DNA of 64,000 bases from an uncultured cyanobacterium. Lineage in GTDB: Bacteria; Cyanobacteriota; Cyanobacteriia; Cyanobacteriales; FACHB-T130. Position numbers and translations under genes: made by a program. The notes below the pieces were generated by a model, which had not been told where the DNA came from, ran no database searches, and saw only the letters and a program-made list of their open reading frames with translations. Shown here in pieces: positions 15,740-23,188 of this stretch; position 1 is the first letter of the stretch; every line of letters begins with the position of its first letter. Where the stretch lies: positions 38,578 through 102,577 of the forward strand of contig CAKZHE010000099.1 of the NCBI GenBank assembly GCA_936920195.1, written 5' to 3'.

Positions 15740-18040
15740 TTAACTGGCTTTCCAGGCAGTTTGGAGCGCGTCCAAAACCTCCTGCTGGCTGAGTCCCCGT
15801 GCTTTCAGGGCGAGGAAAATCCCCTCCCCTTCGCTGGGATCTGCCAAAAATTCCACCATCCACTCCAACTCGCTTGGTGAAACAGTGCCGCTCTGAAGCC
15901 TTTGCCAGAGCGCAAACCAGTAGTCCGCATCCCAAAAAGTGATGGGTTCCGCTGGTTGAGAAGAAACTTGTTTCGGCGGTGGGGCTAGCTCCTGTAGTTG
16001 ATGAGCTAGTGCAGCTGCCGATGGGGTAGGTTTGTCTGCTGCCAAGGCTTCCAACGCCGCCGCCGCCGCTTCCAGAGCCGGGGAACTATGGGGCGAATCC
16101 TTGGTAAATGCCTTCACGTTTTCCACTGCCTTCACCAAGCTGTGGGGATTGCTGGCAATGGCGCGTTTCAGTTTTCGGGCTTCCTTCCGAACTTCGGCAA
16201 TGCCAGCCTGGGAAGCTTTGTAGAGTGCATTGGCTTCCGCCGCAATTTGTGCCTGGTCAAAATCGGGATGCCCCTTCAGCGTCGCTTCGCAGAGGAAGCG
16301 GTTTAGTTCTGGCGAATCCCAGATGTAGATGCGGTTGGCATCCGTTGGGTGCAGGCGGACATGGATTCTGTCCCCCACTTTGTCGCCCAATTCCGGCGCA
16401 TTGTAGTAGTAGCCTCCTACTTGAACGCCGTGTTTCTGCACCTTTTGGAAACCATCCTTGCTCCGGGGGGACTCCATCAACAGAAAATCTAGCAACCGGG
16501 GATTTTCGATTTTCCGAGGTTGCCAACCATTTGCCGTGCATCCCGCCAAAGCCTCCATTGGGGTGCGCCCCCCCAAACCCGTGCCGTATTTGCCGTGTGG
16601 CGTGTTGGCGTATTCCGCGCACCAACCATCCGTCCAGGTCTGGAATTCCTCCACCGTCATGCTCAGGTGAACTTCCAGCCGTTCTCCCGTCCGCAGTCGT
16701 TGCCGTTGTGCCACATTGCTCCCGCCATATCCCGGTAGCATGGGCAATTTGTCGTGTTGGAAAGTGCCTATGAACCGTTCAATAAACGGTTTCTGTTCGG
16801 GACTTTTCGGCGTACACCGCGCCGCATCCAAATCCTGCGGATCGATGCCTAGAGCGAGCAAGAAGTACCGCACTCTGGCAGAAATGTAGTCTTTGCCGTT
16901 GTCCGTCTTGACCACCGTTGGCGCGCCCCAATCCGTAATGGCATTCCGCAGCAGCAAGCAAATTGCCTCGGCATTGCTGGTGGGGAAAACCTTGATTGTG
17001 GCGCGGCGAGTTGCCACGTCAATTGCGGCTACCAACGCATGGCGAACTTCCTTCCATTCGCTCTTGACTTCATCCCAAACTCGCAAAAATAGATCCAGCG
17101 GCGAACTATCCGCTTGCCATTCCTGGTTCGGCTCGGTGATGTTCTGGGAGCGCGAGCCAAATCCCGGCATAATCGAGCTTTTGGCCTTGTCTGGATCTGT
17201 ATAGTGCCGCCACAGTTGTTGGCTCTCTTTTTGCAGTTTGTCCAGATACCGCCAAATCTGTTGTTCTGACGGGATTTTGGCAAATTGGTACTGGGTGCTG
17301 AGGGCGAGTCGAATTTGGGGAATTGACCACAATCCCCGCGAGGCTTCCACGCAAGCTTGGATGGCAGTTTGCAGTTCTGGACTGTTGTCAATTAGTCCCG
17401 ATCCGGCGCGGTGACAGCCCCGCTTATCTCCCAAGGTGGTCAATCCGGTTTTTGCTTGGGAAAGTTTGCGGTACAGCGTGGCGCGGCTCAGTCCTTTAAT
17501 TACCCCGTAGACATCCACATCCTTGGGAAAAACTATTTCCTGGGATTTAAAAAATTTCAGGAAGCAGTCTAGGCAAGGTTCTTTTTTGAGTTCCTGGGGG
17601 CTGCACCAAGTTTGGGAAAATTCCTCAAATGCGCGAATTACTTCAATCCAGGCGCGGGTAACTTCTGGCTTGCTGGGTGCGGCTGTCAGGGTGGGCAGGC
17701 TGGGCGCGGGGGGAATTGGTTTGAGTTTTTTCTCCCGCAGGATGGTGATGGTTTCGGGTTTGGGTTGGGCGATTTGGGCGATCGCTTCTACCGCCTCTAC
17801 TTTTTCCGGCGCGGGGATCTTCGGTTTGTCCGAGGATATGTGCAGTAATGCTGCCTGAGTTTCTGTGGGTAACGCCGACAACAAATAAGCGCGTCCCCCT
17901 CCATTTCCATACCGCTCCTCATATTGCCACTGCTCTTTTGTGGCTTTCTTATTGATGCCCCGTTTAGACTTAGGTATCCCCGGAAGCTCTTGTTGCTGCG
18001 CCAATTCTTCAAGCTCAGAGGCAGTGAAAGTTTTCTTCAC
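15740..18040 (-). CDS. MuA-type DDE transposase
   Basis: 766 residues from a GTG at 18040, which overlaps the upstream stop (GTGA) and has GGAGG just before it; an ATG at 18088 is the alternative. The N-terminus (FTASELEELAQQQELPG, then a KKATKEQW segment) fits the Mu-type end-binding helix-turn-helix. The catalytic core has D311 in QADSS, D380 in KTDNGKDY and E421 in KPFIERF. A Mu-C beta-barrel-like part with RIHVRLHPTDANRIYIWD follows near 590. It cuts and joins the prophage ends, probably the repeats at 27,717-27,910 at this side. Confidence 0.93.
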   Translation of the reverse strand: MKKTFTASELEELAQQQELPGIPKSKRGINKKATKEQWQYEERYGNGGGRAYLLSALPTETQAALLHISSDKPKIPAPEKVEAVEAIAQIAQPKPETITILREKKLKPIPPAPSLPTLTAAPSKPEVTRAWIEVIRAFEEFSQTWCSPQELKKEPCLDCFLKFFKSQEIVFPKDVDVYGVIKGLSRATLYRKLSQAKTGLTTLGDKRGCHRAGSGLIDNSPELQTAIQACVEASRGLWSIPQIRLALSTQYQFAKIPSEQQIWRYLDKLQKESQQLWRHYTDPDKAKSSIMPGFGSRSQNITEPNQEWQADSSPLDLFLRVWDEVKSEWKEVRHALVAAIDVATRRATIKVFPTSNAEAICLLLRNAITDWGAPTVVKTDNGKDYISARVRYFLLALGIDPQDLDAARCTPKSPEQKPFIERFIGTFQHDKLPMLPGYGGSNVAQRQRLRTGERLEVHLSMTVEEFQTWTDGWCAEYANTPHGKYGTGLGGRTPMEALAGCTANGWQPRKIENPRLLDFLLMESPRSKDGFQKVQKHGVQVGGYYYNAPELGDKVGDRIHVRLHPTDANRIYIWDSPELNRFLCEATLKGHPDFDQAQIAAEANALYKASQAGIAEVRKEARKLKRAIASNPHSLVKAVENVKAFTKDSPHSSPALEAAAAALEALAADKPTPSAAALAHQLQELAPPPKQVSSQPAEPITFWDADYWFALWQRLQSGTVSPSELEWMVEFLADPSEGEGIFLALKARGLSQQEVLDALQTAWKAS

Positions 18041-18219
18041 TTTTCCTCCTTCTGGAGAGACACAGGAATTAATTGAGCGTCCAGCCAATTAACCAGAGCA
18101 TCAGAAATAATCGCGTCGATTGGCATCCCCTTCAGGGCTTTTGCCAATCTGATGCGATCTCTAAGCTGGGCGGATACTCGCCCCGACAGCATTACTCTGC
18201 CTTCTGTTGCCTGTGTCAT
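18037..18219 (-). CDS. Ribbon-helix-helix regulator (Ner position)
   Basis: 60 residues from the ATG at 18219. Core VMLSGRVSAQLRDRIRLAKALKGMPIDAIISDALVNWLD is a ribbon-helix-helix DNA-binding domain. The frame stays open to 18306, but the extra codons cover the palindromic operator, so the internal start is preferred. It occupies the position of Mu ner, between repressor and transposase, and likely represses early transcription from the adjacent palindromes. Its stop overlaps the transposase start. Confidence 0.72.
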   Translation of the reverse strand: MTQATEGRVMLSGRVSAQLRDRIRLAKALKGMPIDAIISDALVNWLDAQLIPVSLQKEEK

Positions 18220-18245
18220 ACCAGTTGTCAGAATGTCTACATTTC

Positions 18246-18290
18246 CATTGTTATGGACAACGAACAATTTGTCCATAGTTTTGAACAATG
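18246..18290. promoter_or_regulatory. Composite palindromic operator between divergent early genes
   Basis: Nested inverted repeats: outer arms CATTGTT (18246-18252) and AACAATG (18284-18290), inner arms TATGGACAA (18252-18260) and TTGTCCATA (18269-18277). It lies between the ribbon-helix-helix/transposase operon and the rightward repressor gene, where a lysogeny switch is expected. Confidence 0.6.
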
Positions 18291-18326
18291 AATTTTTGTA
18301 AAGCAAACTTTGGTATAGTTCTTTAA

Positions 18327-18716
18327 ATGGTTTGTGTCATAGTGGAAAGCAGAAGCCTAGCTAGAAAAGACATGATTGCACCATCAGTCCCCCCATCAGT
18401 GGCACGTAGAAAAAACAGAACAGCGGTCAAACGAGCCTGGTTTGACCGCCAAGGGCTTATAAAAATTGGCGAAATTATTCGGACAGCCAGGGAATCAGCC
18501 AATCTATCTCTAGACGACGTGGCTGAGATGACGGGCTATGCTAAAGCCACAATCAGTTATTTGGAAAATGGTGCAAATAAAATCAATCCGCCGCTGTTGG
18601 AAGCTTTGCGCCGGATTCTCAAACCAATAAACCCCGACACTGGCAATGTGTACGGGGGATGGGAGCTATTGAGTATGTCTTTCGTGATTCGCTTAGAAGA
18701 GATAGATGAAGTCTAA
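18327..18716 (+). CDS. Phage repressor, XRE-type helix-turn-helix
   Basis: 129 residues (an ATG at 18372 is a possible shorter start). The HTH spans about 45-100: KIGEIIRTARESANLSLDDVAEMTGYAKATISYLENGANKINPPLLEALRRIL, a standard XRE domain. It is divergent from the transposase operon across the composite operator. This fits the immunity repressor of a Mu-like phage. The C-terminus is too short for a peptidase domain, so SOS cleavage is not expected. Its end overlaps the convergent next gene by 4 bp. Confidence 0.78.
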   Translation: MVCVIVESRSLARKDMIAPSVPPSVARRKNRTAVKRAWFDRQGLIKIGEIIRTARESANLSLDDVAEMTGYAKATISYLENGANKINPPLLEALRRILKPINPDTGNVYGGWELLSMSFVIRLEEIDEV

Positions 18717-19312
18717 TTATCGTCGTAAGCATCAATAATCGCCGTTGGGAAACCTTCGGCTTCTTTCCCAAATTGAACCCATTTCACACCCAGGGCATCA
18801 GCTTTCTGGGCTATTTTTTTCCAGTCGGCCTCGGCCTGTTTAAGAGTCTCGCTGTTGTGTGCCTCGACGATCATGCGATCGCCTTTTACCGTAATCGTAC
18901 AACCCGGACATAATTGGCCTAATCTGTTCTGAGCTTCTTGATAGAAAAGCTGAATTTTTTCACTATCCGGATCAAAATCTGCTTCCGCGATTTGGCAAGG
19001 CTCAATCCCCTCAGTAGCCTGCAATAACAAAGTTTGCTCTTCATAAAGAGACGTTAGCTCGGCTTGAAGCTGAAGTACCCTCGCCTCTGTGAGATTGGGG
19101 GATTGTATTAAAGCAATTAGCTCTTTTTGTCTTTGAAGGTTGATGGCTAATTGCTCCTGTGAGGATTTAGGCGTAGGCATAAACGTCAGAGCCAGAAGCA
19201 AGGTTAATAATCCAAGTAAATTGTTATATTTCAGCCTTTGGAGCAATAAGAAGCTGCTACCGTCTTTACTATCATTCTGCCAGACGCGCAAATCATGAAG
19301 TGTTTGCAACAT
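18713..19312 (-). CDS. Unknown membrane-anchored coiled-coil protein
   Basis: 199 residues. A single hydrophobic segment near 29-45 ([17 protein letters not shown]) could be an anchor. A helical Gln/Leu-rich coiled coil (about 50-95) follows, then an alpha/beta C-terminal domain with [20 protein letters not shown] and [22 protein letters not shown]. No family recognised. Convergent with the repressor. It might be a superinfection-exclusion or other lysogenic-conversion protein, a guess based only on its place beside the repressor. Confidence 0.6.
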   Translation of the reverse strand: MLQTLHDLRVWQNDSKDGSSFLLLQRLKYNNLLGLLTLLLALTFMPTPKSSQEQLAINLQRQKELIALIQSPNLTEARVLQLQAELTSLYEEQTLLLQATEGIEPCQIAEADFDPDSEKIQLFYQEAQNRLGQLCPGCTITVKGDRMIVEAHNSETLKQAEADWKKIAQKADALGVKWVQFGKEAEGFPTAIIDAYDDN

Positions 19313-19485
19313 GGCGGTTCATTTCCACAATTAGTCCAACTGTACCATTCTTTTATTACTTCGCAACCTTTATCCTTCTTATTTTGTTTTGTACATTCAC
19401 CCAAAGAAACGACTTGGATAGTCGGTGGTTGATGAACAACCATGTCAGGAAGAATCATGGTAGATGCTTTTGGTAGATGTCTGCG

Positions 19486-19560
19486 TTCCCAGTTCCCAGT
19501 TCCCAGTTCCCAGTTCCCAGTTCCCAGTTCCCAGTTCCCAGTTCCCAGTTCCCAGTTCCC
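19486..19560. repeat. Tandem heptamer TTCCCAG, 10 copies plus partial
   Basis: Ten perfect units (19486-19555) followed by a partial unit. This is a short tandem repeat class known from filamentous cyanobacteria. It lies in the gap between two leftward genes. Confidence 0.95.
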
Positions 19561-19800
19561 CCAGTATATGACTGCTTTTTTGCTATTGACTACTCTGATC
19601 CAAACCCTGTTCTCCCAGTAATTAAACATTAGGCTTGAATCTAAATACGGCACTTAACGACATCTTCGGTTTGTACGAAGATGCAAACAAAAACTCTAAC
19701 CGTTCCAACTTGCAAGTCCTGTTAGGGTATTGTCCAACCCAGCTTTTGAATGTCTAACCGTTACCTAAAATAGCTGGTTGACTGGAGCGATCGTGAGCTA

Positions 19801-20331
19801 CTAGCAGGGTTTCAAAAATCTTGTGGCTGCAAAACCTCTGATGTTATAGGCAACAACTGAAGAATAGCCAGTTTCCCCACTACTGCTCAAAATCCCCAAT
19901 CTTTTACCGTGAGGAATAGAGCCAATCACCTCAGCATCTTGATCGCGAAGATTGAGGCTATCTTTGGGATTTTCCAGCGCCACGCAGACGGTGGGTATTA
20001 GCCGACCGTGATAGCTGGGGTCGCTCAGGCTCAGGGTTTGAGCAGTGAGGTTGAGAATATAAGAGTCCCCGCCACTGCGATTAGTGGCATACTCTCCATC
20101 TCCGAAAGTTACCGTGTCTCCAATCCCCAAACTGCCATCTAGTTTGAACAGCGACATGAACATTCCGCCTTGTCCATCGCAAACCACTGCTCGCCATTCC
20201 TCCGTGAAAACATCCTTTACAATTCGGTCATTATTACTGGGACATGGGGCATCATCCGAAATTCCGTGAGCAAGTGCTGGGAGGGGCAGAAACGAAAGCA
20301 GCGATATTAGAACAGGAATAACGATTTTCAT
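19801..20331 (-). CDS. Secreted protein with bacterial SH3-like C-terminal domain
   Basis: 176 residues. A clear signal peptide is cut after PALA (residues 1-21). The C-terminal part, DSLNLRDQDAEVIGSIPHGKRLGILSSSG (about 125-155), is SH3b-like. Cysteines occur in the mature part (APCPSN, VVCDGQG, TVCVA, FLKPC). Likely periplasmic or surface-located. The iteron region lies just upstream on the other side, so it is divergent from the accessory operon. Confidence 0.65.
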   Translation of the reverse strand: MKIVIPVLISLLSFLPLPALAHGISDDAPCPSNNDRIVKDVFTEEWRAVVCDGQGGMFMSLFKLDGSLGIGDTVTFGDGEYATNRSGGDSYILNLTAQTLSLSDPSYHGRLIPTVCVALENPKDSLNLRDQDAEVIGSIPHGKRLGILSSSGETGYSSVVAYNIRGFAATRFLKPC

Positions 20332-20353
20332 GGGTTTATAGGTTTTTTCATTA

Positions 20354-20443
20354 CTTGGACATCAGTTGGACTTCACTTTGATTTTAGTTGGTTTTCACTT
20401 GGCGACAAAACGAAAACCAACTCAACCCAAAACCATATCAAAA
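20354..20443. promoter_or_regulatory. Iteron cluster 1 (AGTTGG motifs)
   Basis: AGTTGG at 20364 and 20386 (22 bp apart, both followed by a TTCA block) and an inverted CCAACT at 20417, 31 bp further. The same geometry recurs at 20885-20943. It is placed between the divergent secreted-protein gene and the DNA-binding gene at 20486. Likely a multi-site operator; an iteron-type replication origin is the alternative. Confidence 0.65.
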
Positions 20444-20468
20444 CGATATCTGCTATAGTTTAGATAAT

Positions 20469-20483
20469 TTATCAACTTGATAA
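20469..20483. promoter_or_regulatory. Palindrome TTATCAA-C-TTGATAA at a start codon
   Basis: Perfect 7-bp arms ending 2 nt before the ATG at 20486. A related palindrome (ATTATCA / TGATAAT) lies downstream of the gene at 20824-20840. This fits autoregulation by the encoded DNA-binding protein. Confidence 0.55.
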
Positions 20484-20485
20484 GT

Positions 20486-20815
20486 ATGCTGAGATCGAGA
20501 GTTGTTTGCCAAGCCCCATCTGAAGCACACTGGGAAGCGTGGAAGCTACAGAGAAAAAGGCAACAAAGGCAAATGGAGCCAGAAGAATTCCTAAAATACT
20601 GGGATGTGTCCCGCGAAGAAATCGCTACGATCTGCGACTGCTCGGTTGTTACCGTCAACTTCTGGTTTGCCCCATCAAGCCACAGAAGACCCAAGGAAAA
20701 CCACAAACAGCAGCTAGCTCTCGCTCACCACATTTGGACAGCCATAGAAACCGAACCAACCTTCTTGCAGAAAATGAGGGATATGTATAGCCCAGAGCGC
20801 AAGCGTCTACAATAG
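20486..20815 (+). CDS. Helix-turn-helix protein at head of accessory operon
   Basis: 109 residues, starting MLRSRVVCQAPSEAHWEAW. Segment YWDVSREEIATICDCSVVTVNFWFAPSSHRR (about 39-70) is a helix-turn-helix. The style resembles small regulators on cyanobacterial plasmids and mobile elements, which is from memory and not checked. Flanked by palindromes and iterons on both sides and closed by a terminator, it is probably its own transcription unit and the regulator of the downstream genes. Confidence 0.68.
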   Translation: MLRSRVVCQAPSEAHWEAWKLQRKRQQRQMEPEEFLKYWDVSREEIATICDCSVVTVNFWFAPSSHRRPKENHKQQLALAHHIWTAIETEPTFLQKMRDMYSPERKRLQ

Positions 20816-20849
20816 CCAAATTAATTATCACATTGATAATTTTACTTGA

Positions 20850-20870
20850 CCCGCACCATGCGGGTTTTTT
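20850..20870 (+). terminator. Rho-independent terminator
   Basis: CCCGC-ACCAT-GCGGG followed by six T, 35 bp after the stop of the helix-turn-helix gene. Confidence 0.88.
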
Positions 20871-20884
20871 ATTGTTTGGATATC

Positions 20885-20960
20885 AGTTGGTTTTCATTTT
20901 GATTTCAGTTGGATTTCATTTTGCACCCAAATCAAAACCAACTCAAAACCAAACGATATT
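20885..20960. promoter_or_regulatory. Iteron cluster 2, same geometry as cluster 1
   Basis: AGTTGG at 20885 and 20907 (22 bp apart) and inverted CCAACT at 20938 (31 bp). Bases between sites are also largely conserved with cluster 1. It lies directly upstream of the accessory operon start at 20980. Confidence 0.65.
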
Positions 20961-20979
20961 CCCATCAACGTAAACCTAT

Positions 20980-21279
20980 GTGGAAATAACAGTCGATCGC
21001 TTCTCCATTGCCACAGCAGCAGAAATAGTTGAAGTTACACCCGAAAGACTCAGGCAGTATCGCCAACAAATTGCTGCCGCTGCTCCCCTGGAATTCAAAA
21101 AATTGAAATTCCGGAATCGCCACAAAACCTACACCCCAGAACAAGTAGCCGCCTTCCAAGGCATTCGCAGCCTCTACCTCTCCGGAATGGAAGAGGCAGA
21201 AGTAATTGACCACCTCAAACAAAAAGGAATTCCCTCCCATGAAACCCGAACGAATCAAACAACTTGCCCAGATTTATAA
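20980..21279 (+). CDS. MerR-like helix-turn-helix protein
   Basis: 99 residues from a GTG at 20980; an ATG two bases earlier is out of frame and stops at once. It has a winged-helix start (IATAAEIVEVTPERLRQYRQQ), then FRNRHKTYTPEQVAAFQGIRSLYLSGMEEAEVIDHLKQKG, as in MerR/excisionase-type DNA-binding domains. First gene of the long rightward operon and directly behind the iterons; likely its regulator or an origin-binding factor. It overlaps the next gene by 41 bp. Confidence 0.65.
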   Translation: MEITVDRFSIATAAEIVEVTPERLRQYRQQIAAAAPLEFKKLKFRNRHKTYTPEQVAAFQGIRSLYLSGMEEAEVIDHLKQKGIPSHETRTNQTTCPDL

Positions 21280-21781
21280 ATGCGAAAAAACCCGCATTGA
21301 AACCGTCATCGCCGAACTATCCGACCACATCAACCCTGAACAAATTGATGAAATGGTAGTCACCGTCATGGACCTAGTTCGCGACGGCATCGAACTACCA
21401 CAAGCCATCAAAACCGCCATCACCAACCGCCGCAGTCATCAAGTTACAGAAGGAGTCCAAGGCATCAGCACTGGCCTCTCCGATCTAGGAGACAAAAGCA
21501 TCGCCAAAGCCCGACAAATGGGCGAATTAATGGGCGTAAAAATGAAAGCCGTTACCCTTACCACCGCCGCCCAAGTTGTCAGCGGCGCAGTAGAACCCCA
21601 AGACCCAGACATCAAAAGCCTCAACGACCAACTTGAAACTGCTTTTTTCGGGGAATTGGATATTACCAAAGAATCCCTCAATCCCCTGAAATACTTGAAC
21701 GAAATGCGCTCGAACCCCACACAGCGGCAACTGAAATCGGCAGACAACTTGGTAGAAATCTCCGCCGAAACATTGACCTAG
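21239..21781 (+). CDS. Unknown soluble protein of accessory operon
   Basis: 180 residues from the ATG at 21239. Largely helical: an N-terminal part of about 75 residues (IKQLAQIYKCEKTRIETVIAELSDHINPEQIDEMVV), a Thr/Ser/Gly-rich middle (GVQGISTGLSDLGDKSIAKARQMGELMGVKMKAVTLTTAAQVVSG), and an acidic tail. No family recognised. The sequence has a C-rich bias, as do the next genes. Possibly a scaffold or regulatory subunit of the envelope complex encoded downstream. Confidence 0.6.
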   Translation: MKPERIKQLAQIYKCEKTRIETVIAELSDHINPEQIDEMVVTVMDLVRDGIELPQAIKTAITNRRSHQVTEGVQGISTGLSDLGDKSIAKARQMGELMGVKMKAVTLTTAAQVVSGAVEPQDPDIKSLNDQLETAFFGELDITKESLNPLKYLNEMRSNPTQRQLKSADNLVEISAETLT

Positions 21782-21810
21782 AAAAACGTGAGGCAGTTAA
21801 TACCACCCTA

Positions 21811-21975
21811 GTGATTTTCTGCCTCAGCACCAGCCTAGGAGCGATCGCCCCCACAGCGATCGCCCAAATCCAAACCCCCAACCTCCCCCCATCCCACTTC
21901 ACCCCCCTCATCGGCGGCAGCATCGGCATGGCACTTGCCATCCTTATCACCCTCACCCAACGCAACAACCCATGA
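21811..21975 (+). CDS. 54-residue exported single-pass membrane peptide
   Basis: GTG at 21811 to TGA at 21975. A signal-peptide-like start (VIFCLSTSLGAIAPTAIA, possible cleavage AIA-Q near residue 18) is followed by a short polar stretch and one membrane segment (GGSIGMALAILITLT), ending in QRNNP. That shape, signal plus about 36 residues with one helix, is seen in filamentous-phage coat proteins and small pilins. The stop overlaps the next start (ATGA). No good ATG upstream. Confidence 0.5.
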   Translation: MIFCLSTSLGAIAPTAIAQIQTPNLPPSHFTPLIGGSIGMALAILITLTQRNNP

Positions 21976-22076
21976 CCTACATCATCGCCTTCATCTTTGT
22001 TGTCATCGGTGTCAGCACCAACAACTGGCTGCTCATCGGCATCGGTATCGCCCTTGCCTTCCTCAACAACAGATAG
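21972..22076 (+). CDS. 34-residue hydrophobic membrane peptide
   Basis: MTYIIAFIFVVIGVSTNNWL start, then a second hydrophobic stretch LIGIGIALAFLNNR. It overlaps the previous stop by ATGA, arguing for real translation. Two short membrane segments with a polar NNW turn. No family recognised. Confidence 0.5.
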   Translation: MTYIIAFIFVVIGVSTNNWLLIGIGIALAFLNNR

Positions 22077-22102
22077 CCCTCCAATTCAAAATTATTTCCA
22101 TT

Positions 22103-22139
22103 CCTCATTTTGAATTTTGAATTTTGAATTTTGAATTCA
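22103..22139. repeat. AT-rich repeat of TTTTGAAT units
   Basis: Four to five units of TTTTGAAT in the only intergenic gap inside the accessory operon. The same unit recurs at 58796-58826 and 61961-62030, so it is a dispersed short repeat of this genome. Confidence 0.7.
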
Positions 22140-22157
22140 AAAGCACCTACCAAAACC

Positions 22158-22364
22158 ATGCCCACCGCAACCCTCGAACTCATCTCCGACATGGCAATCG
22201 GCGCATCCCTCTCCATCCCCTACAGCACCATCATCGCCACCGCCGCCAACCTCGCCATCGGCCTCAACCCCGTCCTCATTCTCTCCGGCGCAATTATTGG
22301 TGCGATCGCAGGCTCCCTCATTCGGACCCAAAACCGTCGCCAACTCATCCCATTAAGAGCATGA
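22158..22364 (+). CDS. 68-residue hydrophobic two-pass membrane protein
   Basis: ATG at 22158. Gly/Ala/Ile-rich, with two membrane segments (about 14-34 and 36-56: LNPVLILSGAIIGAIAGSLI) and a basic tail RTQNRRQLIPLRA. Overall like a holin, a T4SS VirB2/VirB3-like subunit or a small coat protein; no decisive motif. The stop is coupled by ATGA to the next gene. Confidence 0.6.
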   Translation: MPTATLELISDMAIGASLSIPYSTIIATAANLAIGLNPVLILSGAIIGAIAGSLIRTQNRRQLIPLRA

Positions 22365-23188
22365 TGTACCACCCCACCGAACTAGACGAAGACGAACGCG
22401 CCCTAGAACAAGCCCTCCCCGGCAACGACGAACTTTCCCGGCGCAGACGCAAACGCCGAGCCAAAAGCTGGAAATTTCCCCTCATCGTTTGCAGCGGCTC
22501 CCTGTTACTAGGTGCAGTCCTCATCCTTATCGTCGGACGCACCCCCCAAACCGCCTCCCTTGGCGACGCACCTTTGAGCGAAACCCGGAAGAGTTACTTG
22601 GAAGCTCGCGATCACATGGTCGAACTCATCACCAGATACGATCGCAACCCCCAAGTCCTCAACCAAAACAACAAAACTGGCCTCATTCAAAAACTCATCC
22701 TCAACGATGCCACCCGCATCGCCGAAGCCGTTAACCAGCAAAGATCAGAACCCAAAAACCCCGCCTACCGCAAACACGAATCAGTCGGATACTTCCTCGC
22801 CTCCACCAACGGCGCAAAGCGCATACTCCGAGCCGCCAACGGCGAAACCCCCACCCTTGTGTGGAGCGACGGAACCAAAGAAAAACTCAGCCCAAGTCAA
22901 ACAATGGCACTTGGACTCATCCAAATGACCGCCGTCGTCGAAGCCCAAACCCTTCCCGTCCGCTACAACTTCTCCCCCGCCGAGCTAATCACCGATCTTG
23001 CCACCCATCAAAGCGAAACCCGTTTCAACTACGCCAAATATCTCGCCTCCCAGAACCTCAGTGACCCCGCCGCCGAACTTCAGCAAGTCAACGAATTCCA
23101 GCAACAACTTGCACCCCCCATCACCCCACCCAAACAGCAACCACCCCCTGTCAACCCCAAGGAACCTAAAACAACACCCAAGCCATGA
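22361..23188 (+). CDS. Bitopic membrane protein of accessory operon
   Basis: 275 residues from the ATG at 22361 (coupled to the previous stop). An acidic N-terminus, then a strongly basic RRRRKRRAKSWK, then one membrane helix (FPLIVCSGSLLLGAVLILIVG, near 38-58): cytoplasm in, bulk outside. The outer domain (about 60-250) is helical, with a Pro/Gln-rich end. No family recognised. The topology and the neighbour ATPase resemble subunits of envelope-spanning secretion machines. The frame's upstream extension to 22124 is out-of-frame overlap with the previous gene and not used. Confidence 0.65.
   Translation: MMYHPTELDEDERALEQALPGNDELSRRRRKRRAKSWKFPLIVCSGSLLLGAVLILIVGRTPQTASLGDAPLSETRKSYLEARDHMVELITRYDRNPQVLNQNNKTGLIQKLILNDATRIAEAVNQQRSEPKNPAYRKHESVGYFLASTNGAKRILRAANGETPTLVWSDGTKEKLSPSQTMALGLIQMTAVVEAQTLPVRYNFSPAELITDLATHQSETRFNYAKYLASQNLSDPAAELQQVNEFQQQLAPPITPPKQQPPPVNPKEPKTTPKP

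Noticed and set aside
19486..19560. CRISPR-like array
   Set aside because: Units are 7 bp with no spacers.
19231..19653. Leftward ORF containing repeated GNWELGT
   Set aside because: The repeat is the translated TTCCCAG tandem. The part beyond it (from 19458) is Cys-rich but overlaps the next gene and shows no family pattern.
19660..19800. Alternative prophage end just after the repressor region
   Set aside because: It has a repeated TCTAACCGTT pair, but no set of spaced sites and no cut host gene; the 27.9-kb boundary has both.
22124..22360. N-terminal extension of the bitopic protein, rich in His and Arg
   Set aside because: Reads the 68-residue membrane gene in a wrong frame; composition typical of shadow coding.
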